In this document: in pieces, positions 8,633-17,170 of the stretch
How positions within the stretch are numbered: the stretch's first letter is position 1
How the letters are laid out: every line of letters starts with the position of its first letter
Origin: Pseudomonadales bacterium
Lineage (GTDB): Bacteria > Pseudomonadota > Gammaproteobacteria > Pseudomonadales > Azotimanducaceae
Length of the DNA stretch: 64,000 nucleotides
Direction: 5' to 3'
Assembly (NCBI GenBank): GCA_024234635.1
Contig: JACKNX010000015.1
Span: 38,630 to 102,629, forward strand
Notes under the pieces: generated by a model
What the model saw: only the letters and a program-made list of their open reading frames with translations
Told to the model about the DNA's origin: nothing
Databases searched by the model: none
Made by a program: the position numbers and the translations under genes

Positions 8633-10549
8633 TCAGGCGATATTGCCCTTGCCGGTAAGTGACACCACCGGCGCCACAGGCGCCAGTTCACCCAACTGAT
8701 CCTCCAGCGACGCGCCTTCAACCAGTTTTTCGATGAATGACTTGATTGCCGCGTAATCATAGGTAACGCAGGCACGCTCCAGTGTTTTCAGCGCGGCGCT
8801 GAGTTCAGACCATGGCACAAACGACTCGTGGGCGCGCAGAATCTTGCGGTGTTCCGTACCGGCCACGCGCCGGCCGAGCAACAGTTCCTCGTGCAGTTTT
8901 TCACCCGGTTTGAGACCGGTGAACACTATCTCCACATCACCATCGGGATGCTCCACATCCTTGAGGGTGTAGCCATGCAGGCGCACGAGCCGGCGGGCCA
9001 GATCCACGATCTTCACCGGCTTGCCCATGTCGAGGACAAACAGATCGCCACCTTCCGCAAGGCTGGCGGCCTGAAGAACGAGTTGCGCGGCCTCGGGAAT
9101 GGTCATGAAGAACCGGGTGACTTCCGGATGGGTGACCGTCACCGGACCGCCACGCTCAATCTGTTCCTGGAACAACGGCACCACCGATCCCGACGATCCC
9201 AGTACGTTGCCAAAACGCACGATGGAAAAACAGGTGGTCGTCTGGGTTTCCTGTTGCGCCTGCAGGATCATCTCCGCCATACGCTTGCTGGCGCCCATGA
9301 CGCTGGTGGTGCGTACGGCCTTGTCCGTGGAAATGAGTATGAACTTTTCGACACCGCTCTCGATGGCGGCCCGTGCCGTACGCAGCGTGCCGAACGTATT
9401 GTTCTGCAGCCCCTGGATAACGTTGTTCTCAACGAGGCTGACGTGTTTGTAGGCAGCGGCGTGGTACACCGTACGCACCCGAAAGCGCTGCATCGTGCGT
9501 TTCATCAGCACTTCATCGGTGACCGATCCCAGCACGCTGAATACGCTCAACCCGGTACCAAAGCGCTGTACCACTTCCTTTTCGATCTGGTACAGGCCGT
9601 ACTCATTCTGGTCGAGCAGAACCAGGGTCTGGGGCCGCAGTGCCGCAATCTGTCGCACCAGTTCCGAACCGATGGAGCCGCCCGCGCCGGTGACCATGAC
9701 TGACCGCCCTTGTACGGACTTGGCAAGCAGGTGTGGCAGCGGCGCAACTTCGTCGCGGTACAGCAGGTCTTCGACCTGTACGTCACGGATGTTGGAAAGC
9801 GGCTGCCGGCCGGCCAGCAGATCCTCATGATCCGGAATCAGTCGGACCCGCAGGGCATACGGTTCCAGGAAATCGATGACGTCGCGCCTGGCCTCCGCTG
9901 ATGCTGACGGGATGGCAATGAACACCTGCGTGGCCTGGGTATCGAGCAGCAGCCGCGACAGCTGATGTCGACCGTACACCGCCAGTCCGTCAATGGTGCG
10001 GCGTTGCATGGCGGGATTGTCATCGATGAAGGCGACGGGCACGTATGTCCCCTGCTGGCCCAGCATCCTGACAAGTTCCACCCCGGCGGCGCCGGCGCCG
10101 AAGATGATGACGCCCTCACGGGCATGCTGGCGGTTGCGCGCCCACTGATAGAGCGCCCGAACCGCAAAACGCGTACCGGCGACATACAGCATCACCAGCA
10201 TCCAGAAGATCACCGGCACGGAACGCGGGAAACCGCGAAGCGGCACGATATACGCCACCGCCACAACGGCAAGGGCGGCCACCGTCGCACCGGTGAGCAC
10301 GCTCATCATGGCGTGGTTGCCCATGTAACGCACAACCTGTCTGTACAGCCCGAGCCGGATGAAAACCGGGAGACAAACGAGACTGCTGACAACGAACGCG
10401 GGCCAGAACCCCGCAATCGGTGGTGACAGATCGCCCAGCCGCAACGCGAGTGCGGAATAAAGGGCGAACGGCAACATCACGCAATCCACGCACAGGGCGA
10501 TTGCCTGCTTTTTGCGCCTGGAAAGCTGTTCCAGGAATTTTTCGATCAT
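8633..10549 (-). CDS. wbpM: WbpM/CapD-like nucleotide-sugar 4,6-dehydratase, membrane-bound
   Basis: 638 residues. Four hydrophobic segments (about residues 15-35, 45-66, 80-103, 110-130) precede a first Rossmann domain (IIFGAGAAG, 148-156) and the catalytic SDR domain (VTGAGGSIG, 286-294). The active-site segment SVMGASK (416-422) has Met in place of the usual Tyr, as in WbpM. WbpM-type enzymes convert UDP-GlcNAc to the 4-keto-6-deoxy precursor of QuiNAc/FucNAc for B-band O-antigen. The ATG at 10549 overlaps the stop of the WbpL-like gene (ATGA), the same pairing seen in Pseudomonas. Confidence 0.92.
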   Translation of the reverse strand: MIEKFLEQLSRRKKQAIALCVDCVMLPFALYSALALRLGDLSPPIAGFWPAFVVSSLVCLPVFIRLGLYRQVVRYMGNHAMMSVLTGATVAALAVVAVAYIVPLRGFPRSVPVIFWMLVMLYVAGTRFAVRALYQWARNRQHAREGVIIFGAGAAGVELVRMLGQQGTYVPVAFIDDNPAMQRRTIDGLAVYGRHQLSRLLLDTQATQVFIAIPSASAEARRDVIDFLEPYALRVRLIPDHEDLLAGRQPLSNIRDVQVEDLLYRDEVAPLPHLLAKSVQGRSVMVTGAGGSIGSELVRQIAALRPQTLVLLDQNEYGLYQIEKEVVQRFGTGLSVFSVLGSVTDEVLMKRTMQRFRVRTVYHAAAYKHVSLVENNVIQGLQNNTFGTLRTARAAIESGVEKFILISTDKAVRTTSVMGASKRMAEMILQAQQETQTTTCFSIVRFGNVLGSSGSVVPLFQEQIERGGPVTVTHPEVTRFFMTIPEAAQLVLQAASLAEGGDLFVLDMGKPVKIVDLARRLVRLHGYTLKDVEHPDGDVEIVFTGLKPGEKLHEELLLGRRVAGTEHRKILRAHESFVPWSELSAALKTLERACVTYDYAAIKSFIEKLVEGASLEDQLGELAPVAPVVSLTGKGNIA

Positions 10550-11553
10550 AACCTTACATCCATGTCGGGCCCGTCCGTACGGACCACCGGGGTTTCTTGC
10601 ATACCCGCCCCCAGCGCAAACGATACCAGCATCAGGGGCACTACCGCAGCAGCAATCGCCAGCCAGGGGGACAGCATCTGTGCCTGTACCGCCCACGCCA
10701 GGGGTAACAGAACGCCCAGCCCGTAACTCATGAACATCAGGCAGGTGCGAGCATGTCCGACCCTGCGGGAGAGGATCTGATAGAGGTGCGTTCGGTGTGC
10801 GCCCAGAAACGGCTGTCCAGTGATCATTCTCACCAGCAATGTATACGTGGAATCGACGACAAAAACCGTGAACAGCAGCAACGACGATACCAGAGGCAGC
10901 CGCCCCGTAAACGCCAGTTCCACGGCGACTGCCGGCAGCATCAGCCCCAGCATCAGGGCCCCGGCATCGCCCATGAAAATTCTGGCCGGTGACCAGTTGA
11001 ACAGCAGAAAACCCAGGTTGGTCCCGATGAGTAGCCAGAGAAGGCTCTCAGTCCAGTCGAGCATGGCGCCGGTGAGCAGCAGTGTTCCCAACGCGTACAG
11101 CAGCACCTGGCAGGCCGCAAACCCATCGATACCATCCATGAAATTGAACAGATTGACGAACCAGAGGAGACACAACCCACCTGCGAACTGCCACCACAGG
11201 GCAAGCTCCGGCCAGGCCGTGGGAACGAACCAGGCGACGACGGCGAGCTGCACCAGGAACTTGAATATCGCCCTGAGATCACGGGCATCGTCCACCAGCC
11301 CGAGCAGCGCCAGAACGCCAGCGCCGATGGCCAGCGTTCGCCCGAAAGGCAGGGCCGACAGCGCGCACCAGCCCAGCACCGGAACGGCAAACGCCAGGCC
11401 ACCGCCAGTGGGTGTGGGACGATGGTGCGAACTGCGGGAATTGGGAACGGAGACAAGCCGCAGGCGTACGGCATGGCGAAGCAGCAGGAACAGTAGCGCC
11501 ACCGCGGAAGCCAGACCGCCGAGAAACGTCCACAGGGGCAGCAAACTCACCAT
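10546..11553 (-). CDS. wbpL: WbpL-like undecaprenyl-phosphate HexNAc-1-phosphate transferase (MraY/WecA family)
   Basis: 335 residues with roughly ten hydrophobic segments. Family motifs are present: LGLVDDARDL (catalytic Asp pair), NLFNFMDGIDG (second aspartate motif) and LGAHRTHLYQIL, the HIHH-like C-terminal loop of WecA/WbpL. It transfers a HexNAc- or FucNAc/QuiNAc-1-phosphate to undecaprenyl phosphate, initiating O-antigen assembly at the inner membrane. Directly upstream of and overlapping the WbpM-like gene, which supplies its likely UDP-sugar. Confidence 0.9.
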   Translation of the reverse strand: MVSLLPLWTFLGGLASAVALLFLLLRHAVRLRLVSVPNSRSSHHRPTPTGGGLAFAVPVLGWCALSALPFGRTLAIGAGVLALLGLVDDARDLRAIFKFLVQLAVVAWFVPTAWPELALWWQFAGGLCLLWFVNLFNFMDGIDGFAACQVLLYALGTLLLTGAMLDWTESLLWLLIGTNLGFLLFNWSPARIFMGDAGALMLGLMLPAVAVELAFTGRLPLVSSLLLFTVFVVDSTYTLLVRMITGQPFLGAHRTHLYQILSRRVGHARTCLMFMSYGLGVLLPLAWAVQAQMLSPWLAIAAAVVPLMLVSFALGAGMQETPVVRTDGPDMDVRL

Positions 11554-11750
11554 CGGGTCTGACCTGGTCCGATATCGGATTGTAGAAAACGCAGTCGGTC
11601 ACGCCAGCCAGGAAGGCTACATCCACCCGCGGACCGGGAAACGTTGCATCCGGCGCAAGCCGGCGAAGCCGAAGGCAGCTGAGACAGGCCCACAATGGCT
11701 TCTTTCAGCGTCCTGCCAACGCGCACCCGGGGGATCGCCAACTCACTCGC

Positions 11751-11770
11751 CATCACTCACCATCACTCAC
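11751..11770. repeat. Two tandem CATCACTCAC units
   Basis: Two exact 10 bp units, preceded by an imperfect third (ACTCACTCGC), span the 3' end and stop codon of the GT4 gene. They encode no recognisable element; probably a slipped-strand duplication. Confidence 0.6.
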
Positions 11771-12945
11771 ACCGCCACCTCATCGGCTTCCCCAAGCGAC
11801 GGCCTGGCAACAACCGCGGCGTACACCCGCAGCGTGTGCTCGACAACGTCCTCCACCGAAAAGGCCACGGCCCGGATGCTGCCTGCGACCCCCATGCGTC
11901 GTCGCAGTTCGCCATCTTCACCGAGTCGGCGCATCGCCGCCGCAAGCGCAGCCGCGTCGCGTGGCGGCACCAGCAGGCCATTGACCTCGTTTCGTACCAC
12001 TTCGCGACAGCCGGCGATATCGGTAGTGATCACGGCCCGGCCACTCGCTGCCGCTTCCAGGAGCGCCTTCGGCAGGCCCTCACGGTAGCTGGGGAGAACC
12101 ACAACATGGACGGACGACATCAGTGCGGCCATATCGTTCCTGCGACCCAACCATTCAATGCCGTACGCCCGCGCCGCTTCCAGTTCAGCAACGGTGAGCG
12201 TGGATGGATTGCCCGGGTCGACGTCACCGGCCATGAGAAACCGCCAGCGGCGATGCTGCTGCCGCACCGAGCGCGCCGCATCGATGAATTCGCGCACGCC
12301 CTTGTCCGCAAGCATGCGAGCCACCAGCAGGAAGGTGACGTCCCCGGTTGGCTCCGGCGTCGATCTGAACCGCTGCATGTCCACGCCACTACCGCGAATG
12401 ATCACACCGCTCACTGACGACACGAGCCGGTGTCGCAGAAAAGTGTCGCGATCTTCGCTGTTCTGGAAGATGACCCGCATATTGGGATGCCGCACGCAGA
12501 TGCGATACATCTGTCGGACGACAAAGCGACGAACGAACGCGGAGAGGCCTCGACCGGTGAATACATAACCCAGGCCCGATACCGCATTGACCACCGCCGG
12601 GATACCACACAGGCGGGCAGCCAGTGTGCCGTAGAGAACCGGCTTGATCGTGACGTGATGCACCACATCCGGCCGCTCCTGACGGTAGAGGCGCAGCAGC
12701 TGCACCAGCGTGCGTAACTCGCTGAACGGATTGAAACCACTGCGACTCAGCGACAGCGTGCGAACGGGAATATCCAGGTTCCGCACCCGGTCCTCACCCG
12801 ATCCTGGCGGACATACGAGCACTGGGGAAGCACCCAGCTTTTTCAGGGCAAGCGCCAGCTCCAGGCGATGCGAGAGGAAAAAATCAGCCTGATTGACGAC
12901 GATTGCAATCTTGAGGCCAGCGAACAACGCCACGCGCTGCTTCAT
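11767..12945 (-). CDS. GT4-family glycosyltransferase
   Basis: 392 residues in two Rossmann-like halves. The N-terminal half has KIAIVVNQADFFLSHRLELA and DVVHHVTIKPVLYGTLAAR; the C-terminal half has the GT4 signature LPSYREGLPKALLEAAASG, where the Glu contacts the donor nucleotide-sugar. It is likely the sugar transferase that extends the lipid-linked HexNAc made by the WbpL-like enzyme. It is the only assembly transferase in the locus, and donor and acceptor cannot be told. 213 bp separate it from the WbpL-like gene. Confidence 0.88.
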   Translation of the reverse strand: MKQRVALFAGLKIAIVVNQADFFLSHRLELALALKKLGASPVLVCPPGSGEDRVRNLDIPVRTLSLSRSGFNPFSELRTLVQLLRLYRQERPDVVHHVTIKPVLYGTLAARLCGIPAVVNAVSGLGYVFTGRGLSAFVRRFVVRQMYRICVRHPNMRVIFQNSEDRDTFLRHRLVSSVSGVIIRGSGVDMQRFRSTPEPTGDVTFLLVARMLADKGVREFIDAARSVRQQHRRWRFLMAGDVDPGNPSTLTVAELEAARAYGIEWLGRRNDMAALMSSVHVVVLPSYREGLPKALLEAAASGRAVITTDIAGCREVVRNEVNGLLVPPRDAAALAAAMRRLGEDGELRRRMGVAGSIRAVAFSVEDVVEHTLRVYAAVVARPSLGEADEVAV

Positions 12946-13277
12946 GAACTGTGGAGGGGCGCGTTGATCATGCGGGGACGCAGTTTCTCACGACCGGAAT
13001 GGGATTGCACCAGCGCACCGCGCCTCACACCCGCCTGCCAACAACCGCATATCACAAGCGCCGGGGTGCGCCGGTTGCGACCCTCCCTTCGATAGCAACC
13101 GGCAGGTGAACCACAAGCGTCAAGGTCAGTACCGGAAAAAGCGGCGTGGGGAAAAGTCCCTTTTGACCCACGCCAGGGGGGAGCCGAAATGCGCGGCACC
13201 GTCATCCGCGAAACCAGGGTTCGCCGACCGGGGAGCGGTACTACCTGATCCGTCCCCGGCCAGCGAGAAAACGGCCG
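12946..13277. other. 332 bp intergenic region upstream of the GT4 gene
   Basis: No convincing gene. Short frames exist on both strands but lack Shine-Dalgarno sequences or recognisable composition. The region holds the nested hairpin at 13143-13174. It probably contains the O-antigen operon promoter and the terminator of the ComEA-like gene. Confidence 0.6.
13143..13174. promoter_or_regulatory. Nested hairpin, possible sRNA/terminator/regulatory element
   Basis: GGCGTGGG pairs with CCCACGCC (8 bp), enclosing a second inverted repeat AAAAG-TCC-CTTTT (5 bp) separated by a G/GA bulge. It is symmetric and readable on both strands. It lacks a U-tract after the outer stem, so a simple intrinsic terminator is unlikely. 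Confidence 0.5.
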
Positions 13278-13556
13278 CTAGCGGATGCGGATGCGTGCTT
13301 CGTTGAGGATGACCGTGCGCTCACCGATGCCAGACACGTCCTCCAGTTCGTACACGTCCTTGAAACCGCCGTTCGCGTCGCGGTACTCAACAATGGCCCT
13401 GGCTCTCGACAGCCCTACGCCGTCGAGCACCCGCGCAATCTCTTCCGCCGTGGCCGTATTGATGTTGACGGTTTCCGCCTCACCGGCGTGCACTGGCGAG
13501 GCCAGCATCAGCGCGGCCGCGAGGACAGAGGTGTTGAGAAACGATTTGATGTGCAT
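13278..13556 (-). CDS. ComEA-like helix-hairpin-helix protein, periplasmic
   Basis: 92 residues from the ATG at 13556. A signal peptide (MHIKSFLNTSVLAAALMLAS, cleavage near VHA|GE) precedes a ComEA-type HhH module: VNINTATAEEIARVLDGVG, then AIVEYRDANGGF and LEDVSGIGERTV. Such small exported HhH proteins bind double-stranded DNA and may assist uptake in T4P-based competence. In Pseudomonas a similar gene lies next to wbpM, so the context is conserved though the order here is altered. Confidence 0.88.
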   Translation of the reverse strand: MHIKSFLNTSVLAAALMLASPVHAGEAETVNINTATAEEIARVLDGVGLSRARAIVEYRDANGGFKDVYELEDVSGIGERTVILNEARIRIR

Positions 13557-13706
13557 GGGTATCATCCGTTGCTGCTGTGGGAAGCAGTGTGCAACGAACG
13601 CCAAGCACGGCCTGTGCGCCGGTTCAGCAGGTGCCCGCGGTGATCGACCAGCCGTGATGTAGGAAACAAGCCCTGGTGCGGGCGATGCCAGATCGCCTCG
13701 GCGGGA

Positions 13707-14000
13707 TCAGCTCTGCCCCTGGTGGGTACGCAGTCGCGCAACCTCGCCTTCCGCGACCTGCAGCGACTTGCGGATCCGGCGACGATCGATACGCGTGGGA
13801 ATCGTGGACAGCAGCGCCAGCGCATGTCCCAGCAGGCCACCGGCAACAAAGGCGACGAGCAGCCACCAGAACACACTCCACTGCGGGGTCTGCCAGACGA
13901 GGAATTTCAGACTCACGGGTTGCTGGTTTACCGCCACCGCCGCAAGTACCGCAACAAACAGCAGCACAACGACCCAGAGCAGCCGCCGGAGAGCCTTCAT
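13707..14000 (-). CDS. lapA: LapA/YciS-family inner membrane protein (lipopolysaccharide assembly A)
   Basis: 97 residues. Two transmembrane helices (about 5-25 and 40-65) separated by NQQPVSLKFLVWQTPQ, then a basic cytosolic segment with TRIDRRRIRKSLQVAEGEVARL, matching the DUF1049/LapA pattern. LapA-type proteins, with LapB, help control LPS synthesis in the inner membrane. The start overlaps the ihfB stop (TGATG), so translation is coupled. No lapB follows; a ComEA-like gene is next. Confidence 0.88.
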   Translation of the reverse strand: MKALRRLLWVVVLLFVAVLAAVAVNQQPVSLKFLVWQTPQWSVFWWLLVAFVAGGLLGHALALLSTIPTRIDRRRIRKSLQVAEGEVARLRTHQGQS

Positions 14001-14344
14001 CAGTCGTCGTCCTCGTCGTCGTCATAACCGTCCGCGCTTGCGGCGACACCACCGTTGGCCACGGCATTGGCATTTACCAGCTCGCGCAAATCCTTGCCCG
14101 GTTTGAAATGGGGGACATATTTTCCCGTCAGGCCGACGGACTCCCCGGTCTTGGGGTTCCGTCCGATGCGTGGAGCGCGGTAGTGCAGCGAGAAGGAGCC
14201 AAAGCCGCGAATCTCGATCCGTTGACCCTGGGCGAGACTTGCGGACATTTGTTCCAGCATGGTGCGCACGGCGAACTCGATGTCCTTCGGATCGAGCTGC
14301 AATTGCCTGCGACTGATGCGTTCTATCAGCTCAGACTTTGTCAT
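14000..14344 (-). CDS. ihfB: Integration host factor beta subunit, with acidic C-terminal extension
   Basis: 114 residues from ATG at 14344. Starts MTKSELIERISRRQ and carries the DNA-bending arm IEIRGFGSFSLHYRAPRIGR with the conserved Pro-Arg region and GRNPKTGE. IHF-beta is usually about 94-100 residues; here about 20 residues are added, ending in an acidic run DDDEDDD after an Ala/Gly linker. IHF heterodimers with IhfA bend DNA in recombination, replication and transcription. The gene lies downstream of rpsA as in other gammaproteobacteria and overlaps lapA. Confidence 0.96.
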   Translation of the reverse strand: MTKSELIERISRRQLQLDPKDIEFAVRTMLEQMSASLAQGQRIEIRGFGSFSLHYRAPRIGRNPKTGESVGLTGKYVPHFKPGKDLRELVNANAVANGGVAASADGYDDDEDDD

Positions 14345-14746
14345 CCTTCCTCCCACACCGGGAAATGCCCTTCCGAAGTATCGTCCTCGGGCGGGATTTG
14401 CCTCTTCTTCAGCGTGTCGTGCAGCGCCTTGTCTGCACGCACTTACCGCGAGCCTTCCTGTGCGCGCGCTTCCCAATTCTGACGCCGGGGGCTGCCTGCC
14501 CTCAGGGCGAAAGGGTCGCGCCGCTTCCTTGTGCCGTTCGCAGGAGTGGCTTCCGGAAACCGGCGCCGACGCTCTTTACGTCATCTCTAGGTCATCTCTA
14601 CATCAACAGGCTCATGTCGTTGCACTCCCCTGCTGACCGGCATTCCGCCATCGCGGCGGTACCGGTCGCTGCCCGCCCCTGCGACGCAGTCAGCCAGCTG
14701 GCTGACCGCGCTGCGGGATGACAGGTGACCGGCGTGTGGTTACGTG
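14345..14746. other. 402 bp rpsA-ihfB intergenic region
   Basis: No gene is supported. It carries a 10 bp direct repeat GTCATCTCTA at 14580-14589 and 14591-14600, an 18 bp perfect palindrome at 14689-14706 within a decayed copy of the scpAB repeat, and near 14492-14540 a shorter stretch (CTGCCCTC, GGGTCGCG, TCCTTGTGCCG) that may be another decayed copy. The ihfB promoter is probably here. Confidence 0.55.
14639..14718. repeat. Decayed copy of the multi-hairpin repeat (copy D)
   Basis: Shares GGCAT..GCC, TACCGGTCGCT, a CGACGC segment and the GTCAGCC/GGCTGAC stem, in the same order, with the repeats at 29933-30037 and 30047-30148. Its core is the perfect palindrome GTCAGCCAGCTGGCTGAC. The last hairpin (GCGGCACA/TGTGCCGC) is lost. 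Confidence 0.55.
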
Positions 14747-16435
14747 TCAGGCGTTATTGTCCTTCTGCTCCATCTGCGCCTTGATCAGGTCACCCAGCGT
14801 CGTGGCACCACCACGCTCGGTCTCCTGGCGACGCAGTTCGCCCATCGCGCGCTGATCATCCTCGCGGGCCTTGGCCTTGATGGACACGGCCAGCGACCGG
14901 TTGCGGCGGTCGACACTGATGATCTTCACTTCAATGTCCTGGCCGACGGTGAGCACGTTGCGCGCGTCTTCCACGTGATCCGAGCTCAATTCCGATGCCT
15001 TGAGCACAGCCACGACATCTGCTGCAAGCTCCACATAGGCTTCCTTGGCGCCGACTTCCACGACCTTGCCGTTTACCGTCGCGCCACGGTCGTTGACCGC
15101 CACGTAGTCGGAGAACGGATCCTGGTCGAGTTGCTTCACGCCCAGCGAAATACGCTCGCGCTCGGGATCGATGGACAGAATGACCGTCTCGATCTCCTCG
15201 CCCTTCGAATAACGCCGAACAGCGGATTCGCCGGGTTCGTTCCAGGACAGGTCGGACAGGTGCACCAGACCATCGATGTTGCCTTCCAGCCCGATGAAGA
15301 TACCGAAGTCGGTGATCGACTTGATGGAGCCCTTGATGCGGTCGCCCTTGGCGTAACGCAGGCTGAATTCTTCCCATGGATTGGGCCGGCACTGCTTGAT
15401 GCCCAGGGAGATGCGGCGACGCTCTTCGTCGATATCCAGGACCATGACGTCCACCTGGTCGCCGACAGCCACCACCTTGGAGGGATGTACGTTCTTGTTG
15501 GTCCAGTCCATCTCGGAGACGTGTACCAGGCCTTCCACGCCTTCCTCGATCTCGGCAAAACACCCGTAGTCGGTGAGGTTGGTAACGGTTGCCCGCACCC
15601 GTGACCCTTCGGGATAGCGACGCGTGATCTGCGTCCACGGATCGTCCCCGAGCTGCTTCATGCCGAGACTGACGCGGTTCTTCTCGCGATCGAACTTGAG
15701 GATGCGTACCTGCACCTCGTCGCCCACGTTGACCATTTCGCTCGGATGGCGGATGCGCTTCCAGGCCATGTCGGTGATGTGCAGCAAACCGTCAACACCA
15801 CCCAGATCCACAAAGGCGCCGTAGTCCGTGAGGTTCTTGACGATACCCTTCACGTCCATGCCTTCCTGCAGCGAAGACAGCAGAGCTTCGCGTTCGACAC
15901 TGTTTTCCTGCTCGAGCACGGCACGGCGGGAAACCACCACGTTGTTACGCTTCTGGTCGAGCTTGATGACCATGAATTCCAGTGGCCGACCTTCAAGATG
16001 CGCGGTTTCACGCAGCGGACGGATATCGATGAGTGAGCCCGGCAGGAACGCGCGGATGTCACTGATGTCGACGGTGAAGCCACCCTTCACCTTGCCGGTG
16101 ATGGTGCCTTCCACGGCTTTTTCCTGGGTGTGCGCGTCTTCCAGCTTCTGCCAGGTTTCGGCACGCTTGGCCTTCTCGCGTGACAGGCGGGTTTCACCGA
16201 ACCCGTCGTCCACGACTTCCATCGCCACCTTCACCTGGTCGCCGATGGACAGATTGAAATTTCCGTTTTCGTCCAGGAACTGCGCGCGTGGAATCACGCC
16301 TTCGGATTTCAGCCCCGCATGGACGGTAACCCAGTCGCTGTCGATATCGACAACCGTACCGGTAACGATGGAACCTGGCGCCATCTCGACGGTGGCCAGG
16401 CTTTTGGCAAACAGTTCGGCAAAACTTTCAGACAT
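14747..16435 (-). CDS. rpsA: 30S ribosomal protein S1
   Basis: 562 residues from ATG at 16435 (MSESFAELFAKSL), close to the 557 of E. coli. Six S1 RNA-binding domains in series can be followed through recurring G-x-V and G-L-V/L-H-x-S/T-D motifs, for example GGVDGLLHITDMAW, EGVEGLVHVSEMDW and GNIDGLVHLSDLSW. It binds mRNA at the 30S platform and is essential for initiation on structured leaders. The first 12 codons of the longer frame are not conserved. Follows cmk by 42 bp, the standard order. Confidence 0.98.
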   Translation of the reverse strand: MSESFAELFAKSLATVEMAPGSIVTGTVVDIDSDWVTVHAGLKSEGVIPRAQFLDENGNFNLSIGDQVKVAMEVVDDGFGETRLSREKAKRAETWQKLEDAHTQEKAVEGTITGKVKGGFTVDISDIRAFLPGSLIDIRPLRETAHLEGRPLEFMVIKLDQKRNNVVVSRRAVLEQENSVEREALLSSLQEGMDVKGIVKNLTDYGAFVDLGGVDGLLHITDMAWKRIRHPSEMVNVGDEVQVRILKFDREKNRVSLGMKQLGDDPWTQITRRYPEGSRVRATVTNLTDYGCFAEIEEGVEGLVHVSEMDWTNKNVHPSKVVAVGDQVDVMVLDIDEERRRISLGIKQCRPNPWEEFSLRYAKGDRIKGSIKSITDFGIFIGLEGNIDGLVHLSDLSWNEPGESAVRRYSKGEEIETVILSIDPERERISLGVKQLDQDPFSDYVAVNDRGATVNGKVVEVGAKEAYVELAADVVAVLKASELSSDHVEDARNVLTVGQDIEVKIISVDRRNRSLAVSIKAKAREDDQRAMGELRRQETERGGATTLGDLIKAQMEQKDNNA

Positions 16436-16477
16436 GTGGTTGGTTTTTCTGCCCTGGCCTCGTGCGGGCACTCCTGC

Positions 16478-17170
16478 TCATGGTTGGTTGATGTTGGTGT
16501 CGCCCATGAGGCCAACCGCCCTGACCCGGTCAAGGGCCAGCTCCAATACCCTGTCGATAGAAAGGCTGGTGCTATCGATGATGAAGGCATCGGGTGCGGG
16601 TTTCAGCGGTGAAACGACACGCCCCTTATCTCGTTCGTCGCGGTCGCGCAGGCTGGCGAGAAGGGCGGGCAAATTAGCAGGTAATCCTTTGTCAATCAAC
16701 TGCTTATAGCGCCGCTCCGCGCGCGCTTCGAGACCTGCGTCCAGGTATATCTTCACGGGGGCATCCGGAAACACGACCGTGCCCATGTCGCGCCCGTCCG
16801 CCACCAGGCCAGGCAGCTGCCTCATGTCCGTCTGCAGGCGCAGCACGGCAGCCCGCACTTCAGGCAGCGCCGCCACCACGCTGGCTGCTTCTCCCACCGC
16901 TTCCTCACGAATGCGACGGCTCAGATCCTCCCCGTCCACGAGTACGGCCTCATCGCGGAATTCGATAGTGAGTTGCTGCGCCATGGCAGCCAGATCGCCG
17001 CCATTTGCGGTATCGATGCGCCTGGCCAGGGCAACGGCCGCTACGATGCGGTACAGCGCGCCACTGTCCAGGAGACGCCAGCCCAGGCGCTGCGCGATCA
17101 GGCGGGCCAGCGTACCTTTGCCCGAACCACTCGGTCCGTCCACCGTGACTACCGGCGCGGGCATTGCCAT
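16478..17170 (-). CDS. cmk: Cytidylate kinase
   Basis: 230 residues. The P-loop VDGPSGSGKGTLARL near residue 10, DSGALYR substrate segment, and DGRDMGTVVFPDAPVKIYLDA are typical of bacterial CMP kinases, which phosphorylate CMP/dCMP with ATP in pyrimidine salvage. The ATG at 17170 overlaps the tyrA stop by one base (TGATG); a GTG one codon upstream and an ATG two codons downstream are alternatives. In Pseudomonas aroA sequence is fused to tyrA just before cmk; here it is missing. Confidence 0.96.
   Translation of the reverse strand: MAMPAPVVTVDGPSGSGKGTLARLIAQRLGWRLLDSGALYRIVAAVALARRIDTANGGDLAAMAQQLTIEFRDEAVLVDGEDLSRRIREEAVGEAASVVAALPEVRAAVLRLQTDMRQLPGLVADGRDMGTVVFPDAPVKIYLDAGLEARAERRYKQLIDKGLPANLPALLASLRDRDERDKGRVVSPLKPAPDAFIIDSTSLSIDRVLELALDRVRAVGLMGDTNINQP

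Noticed and set aside
12942..13205. 88-codon frame upstream of the GT4 gene as a gene
   Set aside because: No Shine-Dalgarno, no recognisable domain, and it overlaps the nested hairpin; composition typical of chance frames in GC-rich DNA.
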